From assembly GCA_963995505.1 (NCBI GenBank), contig OZ023190.1, forward strand, positions 11,464,092 through 11,528,091: DNA of 64,000 nt, read 5' to 3'. The notes beneath the pieces were generated by a model. The model was given only the letters and a program-made list of their open reading frames with translations. It was not told where the DNA came from and ran no database searches. Both the position numbers and the translations under genes were made by a program. The stretch comes from Hypericum androsaemum. Its lineage: Eukaryota > Streptophyta > Magnoliopsida > Malpighiales > Hypericaceae. Shown one piece after another: positions 34,391 to 43,368 of this stretch. Positions within the stretch are counted from its first letter, which is position 1. Every line of letters begins with the position of its first letter.

Positions 34391-34811
34391 GGGGAAATGT
34401 TGGTCGGGGAAGAAGACCAATTTTTTTAATTATTTTTTATTGAAGAGTGTAATTTTCATTTACAAAATAAATTAAATGATGATATAAGTGAGAGACTTTA
34501 AAGTTTAATAAAATTAAACTAGGGGACTAAATTTTCGATTCCAGAACAGTGGCGACTAATATAGTGATCTAAGCAAACTGTAAGAGACTTAAGAACAATT
34601 TATCCTCTCTTTTTTTTTGTCGAGACGTCCAAGTGGGCTTATTTTGATACCTAAGGAGTAAACTAAATTCTTGGTTGCTGCGGCAAGAGGGCTTGCCCAT
34701 TAAATATTTGCTTACGCGCATGCTAGATACCCTCTGGGGTAAAAGGAAACTTAACACGAACACGTCTTATACGCGGGTCTTCCGTTTCTCGAGGAAAAAA
34801 TGTTTAATTTT

Positions 34812-34990
34812 AGGACAAATTACTCTCAGATCTCTGTATTATCGTTTTATCATTCGCAGGTCTCTGTATTATGGAAATAGTGTGTGAGGTCCCTGTGTTT
34901 TAAGAATTATTGGTCTGAAGTCTCTGGTCATCGGATCGGAGATTTTTTCCGGCGGAGAGCCATCTGGAATGACCAAAATACTCCTCTGGT
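34812..34990. mobile_element. Possible solo terminal repeat of a Mutator-like element
   Basis: The sequence from AGGACAAATTACTCTCAG through repeated GGTCTCTGTATTATGG/AGGTCCCTGTG motifs resembles the ends of plant Mutator-like elements such as the one just upstream. No partner end was found nearby, so it may be a remnant. Confidence 0.3.
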
Positions 34991-35233
34991 CAAAACTTAA
35001 GCCCGTGGTTAAAAATATTTCACCATTTACTCTCTATAAAAGCCTCCCACACTTTACCAACCCTAATTCTCGACCAAAACTCCCCCAAAAGTAAAATCGC
35101 CTCTTCCCCAAGCTATGACCTAATCTCCATTTCCATTGAAGCCGCCGGTCGAAGGTGGGGTACAAGATTAGGTCGATTCTGGGTTCGACGTTGGCAGAAA
35201 GTGGAGCGCAAGTTGGGTTCAAGTTTGGGTCGT

Positions 35234-35369
35234 TCCTGGGTTAAAGGTCGGTCGAAGCTCTGTGGTTTCAAGTTGTGGTTGGAGATGGGTTTGAAGTTGG
35301 CATTTAGCTTTAACCCAGCTCCAACCAGAACTTGAAACCACAGAGCTTCGACCGACCTTTAACCCAGGA
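35234..35369. repeat. Long near-perfect hairpin
   Basis: Arms at 35234-35291 and 35312-35369 are inverted copies; the outer 41 bases are identical (beginning CCTGGGTTAAAGGTCGGTCG), the inner part has two mismatches, and the loop is 20 bases. The right arm overlaps the end of the decayed minus-strand ORF. The high identity implies a recent inversion-duplication or gene conversion. Confidence 0.9.
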
Positions 35370-36263
35370 ACCAGGCATCAGCAGGGAACCCATGAACTTC
35401 AAAGACTCTAGCATAACATCATGATCAGAAAAAGCAACGACCTCAATACCAGCTTGGCCCGGAATGGGCACGGGGTCTGGAGCTGGTATCGCCAAAGCAC
35501 GCCCCAAAACTGATGGATCAGAACCCTGAAGAATCAAACCCTTGCACTTCTCAGAGTCCAAGGAGCAGCTAGGAAGAACCCAGCCTGCAGCGACATAAGC
35601 TGCCTTTCTAGCCTCAACTTTAGCCAAATCCTCAGGAGACAATGAGGCAAATAAGTCAGTCGATGTCGAACTTTTTTTGCGCCCCTTTTTCTTACTTGAG
35701 CTTGAGTTAGAGACTTCCGAAACCTGAGAGCCATTGGGCAAAGTTGAATCAACCTCACCATTCGAGCTTAACGCACCCGTGTAAGCCTCCACAGATGGGC
35801 TTACCTTGCCTGAATTTGGACTACCAGTGAATAGAGTCTGCTGGTCTGCTTCCTCCATCGAAGGTGGCTCCCAAACAACCAGTTTTCACTCCTCGGAGAC
35901 ATCTGAAGTAGCGTATGCATGGCCAGCAAATTTATCCGCCTGTTTCTCAAGCCTCTCAACGACTTCATCCCGTTGAAGTTGAAGTCGACCAAAATTAGTC
36001 AACCCAATCTCGGTAGTGTTAGCCGAATGCACCACCAAAGCTAAATCATTCTCCTGATCCATTTGCATTCTCTCGTGTACATTGTCCTCTAGTGAAACCA
36101 GGTGGCCAAAATCATCAATATTACCTCCTTCAAGACTTGCGTCAAGCACAAAATTTTTGAGAATTGTGATTAAGGCCAAAGAAGTACTCACCTCCATGTA
36201 GCACAACGTCACCCTCAGCGTGGATATGTTGTGAGCTAGGGCACCCAGGCGTGAAAATATCAT
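35310..36263 (-). pseudogene. Decayed ORF of unknown, possibly retroelement, origin
   Basis: Two minus-strand blocks, 36263-35886 and 35858-35310, are in the same frame and separated by one stop and a few codons, so they were one ORF of at least 317 codons. The first block has a helical, charged region (LQLQRDEVVERLEKQADKFA). The second is serine/lysine-rich (SSSSKKKGRKKSS) then LSPEDLAKVEARKAAYVAAG. I recognise no domain. The composition and the transposon-rich setting suggest a retroelement ORF1/gag-like protein, but this is inference. Its end runs into the hairpin. Confidence 0.45.
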
Positions 36264-36395
36264 TAAAAGCTTGTAAGCTAGATGAAGAGGTACAAATTAC
36301 AATCTTGGAACTATAAAAAGAAGGATATTTTGTTTAGAAAAAATAATAAAATGACCAGATAAATATCAAATTTATCACAAAAACCCTCCGGTTTA

Positions 36396-36703
36396 GGGGT
36401 GAGATTGGGTACAGAATGCCCCTATTACAAACAATTTGGAGTGAAGGCATGTAGAGTTTTTTTTTTGCAAAAACACAGAAATACGAGGATCAAAATTAAA
36501 ATAACTACATGGGCCAGTATCGTAAACGGGGCATACCACTGTCGCAAACATGGAAAATACACTAGCCAATATGACATAACTGGACATGCCAGTATCACAT
36601 AACGTAACATGCCGGTATCACATAACGGGGTATGTCGGTGCAGTCCCCTTCACTCCAAACCGTCCGAAATAATTTCTTTCACTCCTTACCCAATCCAAAG
36701 CCT
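36396..36703 (+). mobile_element. MITE, family M1, copy A
   Basis: The element starts GGGGTGAGATTGGGTAC and its right end carries TTACCCAATCC, inverted ends shared with copies B and C. It is flanked by CCGGTTTA at 36388-36395 and 36704-36711 (the match extends to 11 bases). The interior contains short GCCAGTATCACATAAC-like repeats. The 8-bp duplication points to a hAT-type MITE. Confidence 0.75.
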
Positions 36704-36832
36704 CCGGTTTAACAAATATCAGGACTCCCACAAGCTATCCTTCACAAAAAAGACTCCGACCAGTGTCCTTTCAGAAAAAAAGACAACGATTAGCAGCTGC
36801 AATTAAACGGAGAGAATCTAGCTGGCACTTTT

Positions 36833-37235
36833 GGGGTATGGATTGGGTACGGAATGCCCAGATTCTGAGCCGTTCGGAATGAAGACACGCTGGGGCTTTT
36901 TTGCAAAAATGCTAAAATACGGAGACCAAAATAAAAAGCCATGCCCAAACACTTGCCTGAAACAAATGCCATTATGACATAACTACGCATGCCAGTATCA
37001 CATAACTGCGCATGCCAGTAAGATTTTTTTTCAAAAATGCTAAAATACGGGGACCAAAATGAAAAAAGCCACACACGCCAGTATCATAAACGGGACATGC
37101 CGGTGTCACAAAAACAAATGCCATTATCACATAACTGCACATGCAAGTATCACATAACTGCGCTTGCCAGTGCGATCTCCCCTTCGCTTCAAACCGTTCG
37201 AAATAATTTCTTCACTCTGTACCCAATCCAAATCC
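36833..37235 (+). mobile_element. MITE, family M1, copy B
   Basis: It starts GGGGTATGGATTGGGTACGG and ends GTACCCAATCC plus six bases. Flanking GCACTTTT (36825-36832) and GCACTTTA (37236-37243) match at 7 of 8 bases. The interior repeats ATGCCAGTATCACATAAC-type blocks several times. It lies about 130 bases beyond copy A in the same orientation. Confidence 0.75.
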
Positions 37236-37243
37236 GCACTTTA

Positions 37244-38307
37244 GCACCAATATTAAAATTTTATTACTAAACAAAATTTTTATTTGGTCAAACTTATTTC
37301 GTGCAATAATGTCCGGATACTATTAAATAAAAAGGTAGATTTTTTCTCATTTAGGCAAAAATTTTAGATATTTTCTTAAAATAAGTAAAACACATACACA
37401 TTCCTAAATAGGTAGAAAAGTAATTAAATATAAAAAAATACAGTACATGCGCCTTCTTTTTTAAAAATGGTAGGGGCCTCCTGCAATCGTAAATTTTTGT
37501 TATTTCATTTAGAACGTATGTTTATCGGTAAATCAAATTTAATTATTGTATTGTAAATACTAAGATCTGAATTTAATCGTTACTAATAATTATACGTTCA
37601 AAATAAAATAATTTGCTATTGGGATAAATTGAGATACACCAATTAAATTCATATAATTAAATATGAGAATAAATTTACGATATAACGACTAAATCCGATT
37701 ACAGATAACATATATGTTCGCAATAAAATAATTTATGATATTGAGATAAATCCAGATATAACATTTAAATTCATGATACAACGATTAAATTCGATTCAAA
37801 ATCCCACTTGAGTAATCATATTTTATTATGTTTTAAATATTTAATTATTTTTTAGCTATTTTAGGAATATATAAATATTTCTATCTATTTCAAAAATATA
37901 TCTAAAATTTTAAACTTATTTAAGAAAAAATCCCAATAAAAACATTTAGACGGGAGGGAGGGAGAAAGAAAAGTAAAAAAAAGGAAACTGCCTCGTAGAA
38001 TCTAGATGCCTAATTAATAGCGGTATATAAGGACGTCATCTAACAGAAAAACGCGTTTGAGAATCTGAATATAGGGAAAAGTAAGCTCTCATTTTCCAAT
38101 GAAATTAAAACAAAAACAAAATCCAACCATTGGCGGTTCATATTAAACGCGAACCTTCCTTCCATCTTCCTCCCCTTCCTTTAAATAGCCGATCGAAAAA
38201 CCTCCCCAGCTCACCAAAACCAAATCTCTTCGATTATATAGCCCACCGTTGACCTCAAAAAAAAAAAAGAGATCCAAAGAGAGGGAAGGAGAACACAAAG
38301 AAAGAAG
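37244..38307. other. AT-rich spacer and promoter of the C2 gene
   Basis: Very AT-rich with no gene. TATA-like sequences occur at about 38023 (GGTATATAAGG) and 38232 (TTATATAG) upstream of the C2-domain gene; which one is used cannot be decided. A poly(A)/GA-rich leader precedes the ATG at 38308. Confidence 0.5.
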
Positions 38308-39180
38308 ATGGATTGCAGGCCGTTGGATATAACGTTGATGTCGGCCAAGGATCTGAAAGACGTGAACCTGTTCACGAAGATGGACGTGTACGCGGCGGCG
38401 TCGGTGAAGGGGGACCCACACTACTCCCACCAGAAGCAGAAGACCCCCATCGACAAGGACTCCGGCCCCAACCCCCGCTGGGACCACACCTTCAAGTTCA
38501 CCGTCCACGAGGACTCCCTCCAGAAGAACCGCCTCTCCCTCAAGATCGAGCTCTTCTCCGACCGATCCCTCGGCGACCGCGAGATCGGCGAGCTCCACGT
38601 CCCCCTCAAGGAGCTCCTCGACCACCAGAACCCCTCCGCCCCCGTCTCCTACGCCGTCCGCTCCCCCTCCGGCAAGCCACGTGGCACCCTCACCTTCTCC
38701 TTCAAGTTCTCCGACAAGATTGCCGCCCCCGCCCCCGCCCCCGCACCCGCCAAGGACAAGCTCAAGGGCGCCGGTGATCCCCCCCTCGCTTACCCCGTCG
38801 TCGCCCCTTCGACCTCCGCGTACGGCGGTTACGCGGCTCCACCTCCTCCGGCCCAGGCGTATCCCTACCCGTACCCGGCTCAGCAGCCGGCGTACGGGGG
38901 TTACCCGCCGCAGCAGCCGGCATACGGGGGCTACCCTCCGCCGCAGCAGCCGGGGTACGGGTATCCGCCACAGCCAGGGTACGGCTACCCGCCGCAGCAG
39001 CCGGGGTACTACGGTGGGTACCCGGCCCAACAGCCGCCCAAGAAGAGCAATAACGGAGGGAAGATGGCGATGGGGATCGGGGCCGGGCTTCTCGGTGGGC
39101 TTCTCATCGGGGATATGGTGTCCGATGTTGGAGACATGAACTACGACGCCGGCGGTTTCGATGACGGCTTTGGCTTTTGA
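38308..39180 (+). CDS. SRC2: SRC2-like C2-domain protein
   Basis: This intact single-exon gene encodes 290 residues. A C2 domain spans about residues 5-130 (LDITLMSAKDLKDVNLFTKM, then NPRWDHTFKFTV and DREIGELHVPLKELL); C2 domains bind membrane lipids, often with calcium. Residues 165-250 are rich in tyrosine, glycine and proline with YGGYPPQQPAYGGYPP-type repeats. The end has a glycine-rich hydrophobic stretch, MAMGIGAGLLGGLLIGDM, that may anchor it in membrane, then DAGGFDDGFGF. This layout is that of soybean SRC2 (cold-regulated gene 2) and Arabidopsis SRC2, which travels from ER to protein storage vacuole and can activate RBOHF. Codons are strikingly GC-rich at third positions compared with neighbouring genes, which creates long open frames on the other strand; those are shadows. 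Confidence 0.93.
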   Translation: MDCRPLDITLMSAKDLKDVNLFTKMDVYAAASVKGDPHYSHQKQKTPIDKDSGPNPRWDHTFKFTVHEDSLQKNRLSLKIELFSDRSLGDREIGELHVPLKELLDHQNPSAPVSYAVRSPSGKPRGTLTFSFKFSDKIAAPAPAPAPAKDKLKGAGDPPLAYPVVAPSTSAYGGYAAPPPPAQAYPYPYPAQQPAYGGYPPQQPAYGGYPPPQQPGYGYPPQPGYGYPPQQPGYYGGYPAQQPPKKSNNGGKMAMGIGAGLLGGLLIGDMVSDVGDMNYDAGGFDDGFGF

Positions 39181-39710
39181 TTTTCGTTTTTTTTAATGTG
39201 CGTTCTCCTTTCTTCTCTTTAAATTTTTAGGGATTTTTGTTTGATATGAATCAGCAAAAGAAAAAAAGAGAGGGTAAATTCATGTTCGTGTATATTGATT
39301 TCTGATTCTGCCGGTTTGTTCATAAGTATGCTTTTTTGCGTAAACAATATGTTACTGTTATCATATATTTACTCGTCGATTAAATCTTGATTTTGTTTGT
39401 GAGTTGAAAGTTGCGGTAACTCCAGATTTTGGAATTGTAAGACGTAGCGTTAATTTCGGTGGTTTGATAAAGTGACAATTGGGCTCCCTAGATCCGATTC
39501 ATTGCCAACTAGAGAGATGACTATTGGGTGCGCAAAAGAGCCAAATTGATTGGGTCTTGTCGATGGGAAAAAGGGGACGGCGGACCTCACGATGCTTCTT
39601 TAAGTTCTTGTATCGAGGAGCATCAATCCAATATGTTTCGTGTATTTGAAGAATGACTCTATCCTCAAATTTTGTTTTTTAGGATAAATGATTTACTTCA
39701 TTGATTATAA
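39181..39710. other. 3' UTR and spacer
   Basis: Probable 3' UTR of the C2 gene followed by unrecognised sequence up to the first LINE fragment. Confidence 0.5.
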
Positions 39711-40895
39711 TCAAACGATTACATAGAGTCCACAAGTATAAGCTCCGCTCGGAGGAGCCAAAATAAATGAACAATCAATCCCTGAAACCAAAGGCATCTT
39801 TGCTAAAGAGTGAGCTATAGTATTTTCTTCTCTTCTCAGGAAAACAAATTCCACCGCTTCTTCAAAGGATGCAGCCAACTCTAAGCAATCATGAGTAAGG
39901 ATCGATAAATCACGTCGGTTAAGGGTTTTCCGTTGTAAGGCATGGACCAGAATCTGACAGTCTGACTCGATGATGATGATTCGAGAAAGCCCCATATTTC
40001 GAGCAAGCAAAAAAAACTCCATGTGCTTCCAGTAAGGTTGGGTGAACAACCAATGGGAGAGGTCTAATAGATGCCGCTACGAACTGTCCAAAACAGTCCC
40101 GAACAATAGCTCCAACCTGACCTCCACTAGGATTGATTCCCCCCCATCAGTCAGTGTTTACCTTGTGCCATCCAGGGTCAGGAGGACTCCATCTGATGAT
40201 CATCCGGCGGTTAATGGGGGAAGGAGAGGCGTTGTTGGCTGTCCAGAAAGGGCATTCTGAATCTCTTGTTGGACATCAACAGTCTCATCACTCCAGAAAA
40301 CTAAGTGATTTCTGGTTTTCCGAATCCCCCATACGAATATAGCCAAACGACGACCCCTGTCCTCCTCCGATGCCCCAAGTAGTAAGGCCGTGCATGCTTC
40401 CGGAAAGGATCCACAATTACCAGTTGGGAGGGAAATCCCTTGCGACTGCCATAATTGTGTTGTACATGAACATTGAACAAAGAGATGCAGGATCGATTCC
40501 TCGGCCTGGCCGCATAAAGGACACTCACTATCCACCTCCATTCCCCTTTTCAACAGATTAATCCTCACCGGAAGATTGTCATCTAATGCCCTCCAAATAA
40601 AGTTCTTGAAGCGTGGTGGGCATTACACTTTCCAGACGCACAACCATAACTCGGCATTGATTGAAGGAACAGTTGAGAAAGGAGATGATGAACACCAAGT
40701 TAAAAAAATCATGATGGTATCCACTCCGAACAGTATACTCGCCATGCTCCGTGAACGCCTTTGTAAATCTTCTAGACGCCTATCACTGATATGTATAGCT
40801 CGTATATGGTCTCTCTCTTGATCAGTAAATAGAGAGGAGAGTAGTTGGTCATCCCAAACTTTCGTACCTGGAAGAAGTAGGTCTGCCACCACTCA
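39711..40895 (-). mobile_element. 3' fragment of a LINE (zinc-binding RT tail and RNase H)
   Basis: Read on the minus strand: VADLLLPGTKVWDDQLLSSL (40892 onward), then a zf-RVT zinc-binding segment (CPLCGQAEESILHLFVQC, 40568-40200), then an RNase H-like domain (ESDCQILVHAL and EENTIAHSLAK, 40049-39711). This is the order at the end of plant L1-type LINE ORF2 proteins. The frame breaks at least twice. The 5' part is replaced at about 40895 by LINE sequence in the opposite orientation. Confidence 0.85.
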
Positions 40896-41307
40896 ATTTT
40901 TTTGGTTTTAGTAAACGTATTAAAATATCAAATCACAACATATCAAAAAAAAATTTCTCTCTAGATTTTTCTCGAGAGACTCTTGCTTCCAACGACTTTT
41001 ACGATCAAGGCCGTCCATGGAGCCTCCACCGGGGGATCTTGGGCAGCCATCCTTTCCCGCTGCAACACCTCCTAGAGGAGGTAAGAAAGTCAAGATGGTT
41101 TATGGAGAAAGCTCCATGCCCCCACCACAACAAGCTCACACGGAAGAAAGAAAGAGAAAGCTCTCATTTAAGGAAGCCACCACAGGCCCGATGGAAGAAC
41201 AACTACAAATGAACGAAGATGAGGACTCTTTCTTTAAATCAAATGAGGCCGCCTCCAGCGACTCTGAAGGTCAGGAGGATGACGACCCATATTGTTCGAT
41301 CATATAG
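40896..41307 (+). mobile_element. 5' fragment of a LINE (leader and start of ORF1)
   Basis: The plus strand carries a LINE 5' leader and the first 96 codons of ORF1 from the ATG at 41017 (MEPPPGDLGQPSFPAATPP). The same start occurs at 43583 in the longer LINE. ORF1 stops where a minus-strand LINE tail begins again at about 41300. The fragment therefore lies head-to-head between two pieces of opposite polarity. Confidence 0.8.
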
Positions 41308-41535
41308 CTCCAACTTGACCTCCACTAGGATTGATTCCCCCATCAGTGTTTACCTTGTGCCATCTAAGGTCAGGAGGACTCCATCTGCTCATCCGGCGGT
41401 TAATGGGGGAAGGAGAGGCATTGTTGGCTGTCCAGAAGTTCGAGAGGAAGGTGAGGGCATTCTGAATCTCCTGTTGGACATCAACAGTCTCATCACTCCG
41501 GAAAACTAAGTGATTTTGATTTTTCAAATCCCCCA
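41300..41535 (-). mobile_element. Second copy of a LINE tail segment
   Basis: These bases repeat 40100-40335 with small indels (shared landmarks CTGACCTCCACTAGGATTGA-like sequence, CATCCGGCGGTTAATGGGGG, and CATCAACAGTCTCATCACTCC). The minus strand reads FRSDETVDVQQEIQNAL, as in the first copy. It is part of the RT tail/RNase H linker. Confidence 0.8.
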
Positions 41536-41837
41536 TTTTTTTGAAGAGGTAGAAATTATATTGATCTTGATAATATGTACATGTAATATGTACATGTATA
41601 TACAAAAAAGTTCGCATAAGCACGAGATCCAGGGACGCTATATAAAAGCAAAAACAACCAAGACCAACCCGACCCACGAGATTCAAAGGCAATTAGACCA
41701 GAGCAAAACTGTCAAAAAATCAACAGAGACGGGGCGAAAGAGCATCAGGAAAGAGCAGCACATAGAGCAGAAGGTTAGCTCATCAAATTTTGGATCACCA
41801 AAGAGAGATCTTATCTGCAGTAGAGATCACTTGAACT

Positions 41838-42180
41838 TCACCAAAAATGCCATTCCATTGCTCTCTTGAGGATAATCGAGATAAGAGCTCGAAGGTTAAG
41901 AGAGGAGCCATTGAAAATGACATCATTCCTTAGAAGCCAAATGCTCCAAATTGAGGATGCGAAAATGGAGTACCAGGTTTTGCGGCTGGGTGCTCTAAGG
42001 TTCACCAGGGCTAACCATCCTGTAAGAACTTCGCGCAAGTTATCTCCGCCAACCCAAGCTAGACCAGCAAACCTTGCAAAATAGTTCCAAACTTGAGTTG
42101 CAAGGCTACAACTAAAGAAGAGGTGGTTACTAGTCTCGAGTTGAGGAATAGACCTCTGCAGTAGTATTTCTTTTAACTGT
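41838..42180 (-). mobile_element. Fragment of another LINE (zinc-binding RT tail)
   Basis: The minus strand reads through a degraded zf-RVT region: LREVLTGWLALVNLRAPSRK then IWSIWLLRNDVIFNG, the usual 'IWxxRNxxIFNG' signature of plant LINE ORF2 tails. It is unlike the other LINE copies here in sequence. Confidence 0.75.
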
Positions 42181-42466
42181 TTTGATCATGCATTTTTACC
42201 TAACTTCCTATTATTAGTGGTGAAAAGTGCATATAGAAGTGTCACGTTTTATGATGGAAAAAAGAAACAGGAGATGCAGTACAAGATTGACAGAATAGTT
42301 GCGCAGAAATGTGCATGAAAAGTTCACTGGAAAACACAGTTTCTAGAACCATGGAACCCCCCAATCTTCAAATTTTGAGTGGGTGGAAAGTCTAATTTGC
42401 ATGAGTAAACTAACGAGCAAAATGAATAATCAACAGCTCCTCACACAATCATTTCAACTCCAACAT

Positions 42467-42474
42467 TATAAAAA
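42467..42474 (+). promoter_or_regulatory. TATA box of the small ORF at 42527
   Basis: TATAAAAA lies 60 bases upstream of the ATG at 42527, so transcription would start about 30 bases before the ATG. Confidence 0.5.
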
Positions 42475-42526
42475 TGCTCTATCGTTTCCCATCTCACAGA
42501 CTCATAACTTGTACCCCATCCTGCAA

Positions 42527-42976
42527 ATGGCTGCACCTCTAGTCCCTCCTCATGGAGACCCAATTCCATCCCCTGAAATTATCGGATACCACATGAATAG
42601 CCCCATACTTCACCTGTTCACCAAAAAACTCTATGATTCTGATATGATTCAGGGGCTTACACTCATTGGGGGAGGTCTATACCATTTGCGCACGTGGGAT
42701 CAATTCCACGAAGCCATTAATGGCACCGGCATGAAGGTTTCGGCCTTTGCCCCTAGAGTAATGGGCCACGTTGTCATAGTTGTAAAGTTCAGAGGCGACC
42801 GCTACAAACTCAAGAAAAGAGGCTGGATTGATCTTTGTCAACAAGCAGGCTTTGCCAAAGGGACCATCATTAATTATTGGGCGGTTGTGCGACCTAATGT
42901 TGGTCATCCCGAATCTATCCAGTTTGTTTTTTATGAAGTCGTTCAACCTGCAGCAGCTATTCAACCCATTGAATAA
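42527..42976 (+). CDS. Hypothetical 149-residue protein, intact ORF among LINEs
   Basis: The start MAAPLVPPHGDPIPSP at 42527 is preferred over the upstream ATG at 42383 because a TATA box lies 60 bases before it and its context is AAATGG. The product is well composed and uninterrupted: an N-terminal proline-rich stretch, then HLFTKKLYDSDMIQGL, GGGLYHLRTWDQFHEAIN, HVVIVVKFRGDRYKLKKRGW and INYWAVVRPN, FVFYEVVQPAA at the end. The alternating basic and beta-strand-like pattern loosely recalls a plant B3-type DNA-binding fold, but I cannot identify it with confidence. All neighbouring LINE frames are broken, while this one is open, so it may be a real gene or a recent insertion. No intron is evident. 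Confidence 0.5.
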   Translation: MAAPLVPPHGDPIPSPEIIGYHMNSPILHLFTKKLYDSDMIQGLTLIGGGLYHLRTWDQFHEAINGTGMKVSAFAPRVMGHVVIVVKFRGDRYKLKKRGWIDLCQQAGFAKGTIINYWAVVRPNVGHPESIQFVFYEVVQPAAAIQPIE

Positions 42977-43368
42977 TTTAACTTGTAAGACTCCTATTAT
43001 CTATTGTCCTGTGTGCTAGATTATGATCCACTGGAGTTTAGTTGTTTCTGAGAATTGAGCTATTGTAATCCTTCTAGTATTTAACTCTATATGAAATTAT
43101 CATTTTGGAAATGTTTAATTTGCAACGATAAATCTGATGAATTTAAAATAAGTAAAAAGATTGCCGATTCATACTCGGAACTGGGACAGCAGTCATTCTA
43201 TGACAATATATATTGGATAAATCGTGCGATTACTGCGGCTAAAACACACCATACTTTAACTATGACTTTTTATGGGGCTAGTATATAAACATTTTATGTT
43301 CCTTAATACTACAAGTCGTGCACTTGCCGTACCTCTAGCTAATAGTCTCAGAACACTCGGATTTTTGT
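42977..43368. other. Spacer after the small ORF
   Basis: A 65-codon open frame (43091-43288) is present but unrecognised. Otherwise AT-rich sequence up to the duplicated LINE junction. Confidence 0.4.

Larger units (their letters stand above)
32154..34605. mobile_element. 2.45-kb Mutator-like element with captured sequence
   Basis: The left end (32154 to about 32295) aligns with the reverse complement of the right end (about 34460-34605) over about 140 bases. Shared blocks include AAATTGT, CAG-GTTTGCTTA, CTGTTCT followed by AATCG, TTTATTRAAYT-like sequence and ATCATTTA. The ends are diverged and no target duplication is visible, so the insertion is old. The interior is unlike the flanks: a 22-bp minisatellite, an LRR-kinase gene scrap, a GC-rich block at about 33190-33420, and an 80-bp tandem array. 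No transposase is encoded, so it is non-autonomous. Gene scraps between long inverted ends match the Pack-MULE pattern. Confidence 0.72.

Noticed and set aside
38143..39030. 295-codon minus-strand ORF opposite the C2-domain gene
   Set aside because: It mirrors the GC-rich codons of the real gene, is low-complexity (runs of R, G and V) and has no domain.
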